DNA from: Sedimentitalea sp039941015
GTDB lineage: Bacteria; Pseudomonadota; Alphaproteobacteria; Rhodobacterales; Rhodobacteraceae
Direction: 5' to 3' (one strand)
Assembly (NCBI RefSeq): GCF_039941015.1
Contig: NZ_JBDVFI010000031.1
DNA: 64,000 bases
The stretch's first letter is position 1, and the number at the start of each line of letters is the position of its first letter. A model generated the notes under the pieces. It was not told where the DNA came from. It did no database searches and worked only from the letters and a program-made list of their open reading frames with translations. Of this stretch, positions 63,875-64,000 are shown one piece after another. Position numbers and translations under genes: made by a program.

Positions 63875-63950
63875 TGGGTGGCTCCTGCTCCACCGTCATC
63901 GAATGTGCCAAAGTGCAGTTATTAACGACTGCTAGGAAAGGAGCCACCCA
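63875..63950 (+). repeat. Inverted repeat enclosing the transposase ribosome site
   Basis: TGGGTGGCTCCT (63875-63886) and AGGAGCCACCCA (63939-63950) are a perfect 12-bp inverted repeat directly before the transposase ATG. The right arm includes AGGAG, the ribosome site, so a hairpin would hide it. The enclosed 52 bases are GC-poor and may belong to the non-coding end of the element. Confidence 0.7.
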
Positions 63951-64000
63951 ATGACAGTTAAGACCGTAGGCCTGGATTTGGCCAAGGATGTTTTTCAAGT
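63951..64000 (+). mobile_element. IS110-family transposase, N-terminus (cut by window end)
   Basis: The first 16 codons read MTVKTVGLDLAKDVFQ, the conserved start of IS110-family DEDD transposases, with the first catalytic Asp in GLDLAKD. The rest lies beyond base 64000. Element identity and boundaries need the downstream sequence. Confidence 0.8.

Noticed and set aside
1..64000. CRISPR arrays, rRNA or tRNA genes
   Set aside because: No regularly spaced repeats and no tRNA-like arms with a GTTCRAAYY T-loop were seen on either strand by eye; weak tRNA variants cannot be excluded without a scan.

Overview
The window looks like a chromosomal segment of a marine alphaproteobacterium of the Rhodobacteraceae (Roseobacter group). 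This is inferred from high GC with NTG starts and stop/start overlaps, the NDUFA12 - mlaD - DUF2155 - aat - accC - accB neighbourhood, a DUF2312/GapR gene, a full Liv-type transporter, and a short-chain-acyl-type XRE regulator next to a symporter-histidine kinase. No search could be run; family calls come from motifs read by eye.

Layout. 1-15.3 kb is mostly core metabolism: the end of thrC, an M16 protease, a GNAT enzyme, an MBL hydrolase, a GlcD-type oxidase, a fasciclin protein with a sigma-E-like promoter, apt, a LysE exporter, mtnP, the NDUFA12-to-accB block, then an acyl-CoA ligase with a 3-hydroxybutyrate-dehydrogenase-like SDR. 15.3-17.2 kb is a small low-GC patch with an SDR gene and a frameshifted NUDIX relic. 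17.2-22.4 kb is a complete branched-chain amino acid/amide ABC transporter (livF-G-M-H plus a Tat-type binding protein). 22.6-28.6 kb is a sensory locus: XRE regulator, single-domain response regulator, small symporter-partner-like membrane protein, SLC5-type histidine kinase and a FliM/FliN-like protein. 28.6-31.2 kb holds a sulfur-handling pair (TIGR01244 plus ETHE1/Blh-like MBL), small proteins and GapR.

From 32 kb the window is accessory DNA in three parts. Block A (32-38.3 kb) is an AraC regulator, an outer-membrane MetA/SphA-like barrel and three secreted DUF1254/DUF1214 proteins. Block B (39-45.6 kb) resembles a zinc-limitation island: a COG0523 GTPase, yidD (one-base frameshift), thrS, an NTF2-like protein and DUF1826 on one strand, and divergently a HisI-like protein lacking one expected zinc-ligand Cys, a RibD-type deaminase and a small Cys-Pro protein; a candidate operator lies between them. 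45.7-49.7 kb is a redox set (MDR reductase, aldehyde dehydrogenase, GST, NmrA-like SDR). Block C (49.8-63.5 kb) repeats the logic of block A: another DUF1254 gene and a relic of a fifth, a secreted NHL-type propeller, two AraC regulators, a sulfatase pseudogene, two intact secreted sulfatases, a MarC-like membrane protein and a second MetA/SphA-like barrel. It ends at a tyrosine-recombinase relic and the start of an IS110-family transposase.

How they may work together (inference): blocks A and C share rare components (DUF1254 proteins, paralogous barrels, AraC regulators) and almost every product carries a signal peptide. This suggests a regulated envelope system for uptake and periplasmic processing of a sulfated or ester-type hydrophobic substrate. 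It has expanded by duplication and is partly decaying. The substrate and the role of the DUF1254 proteins are unknown.
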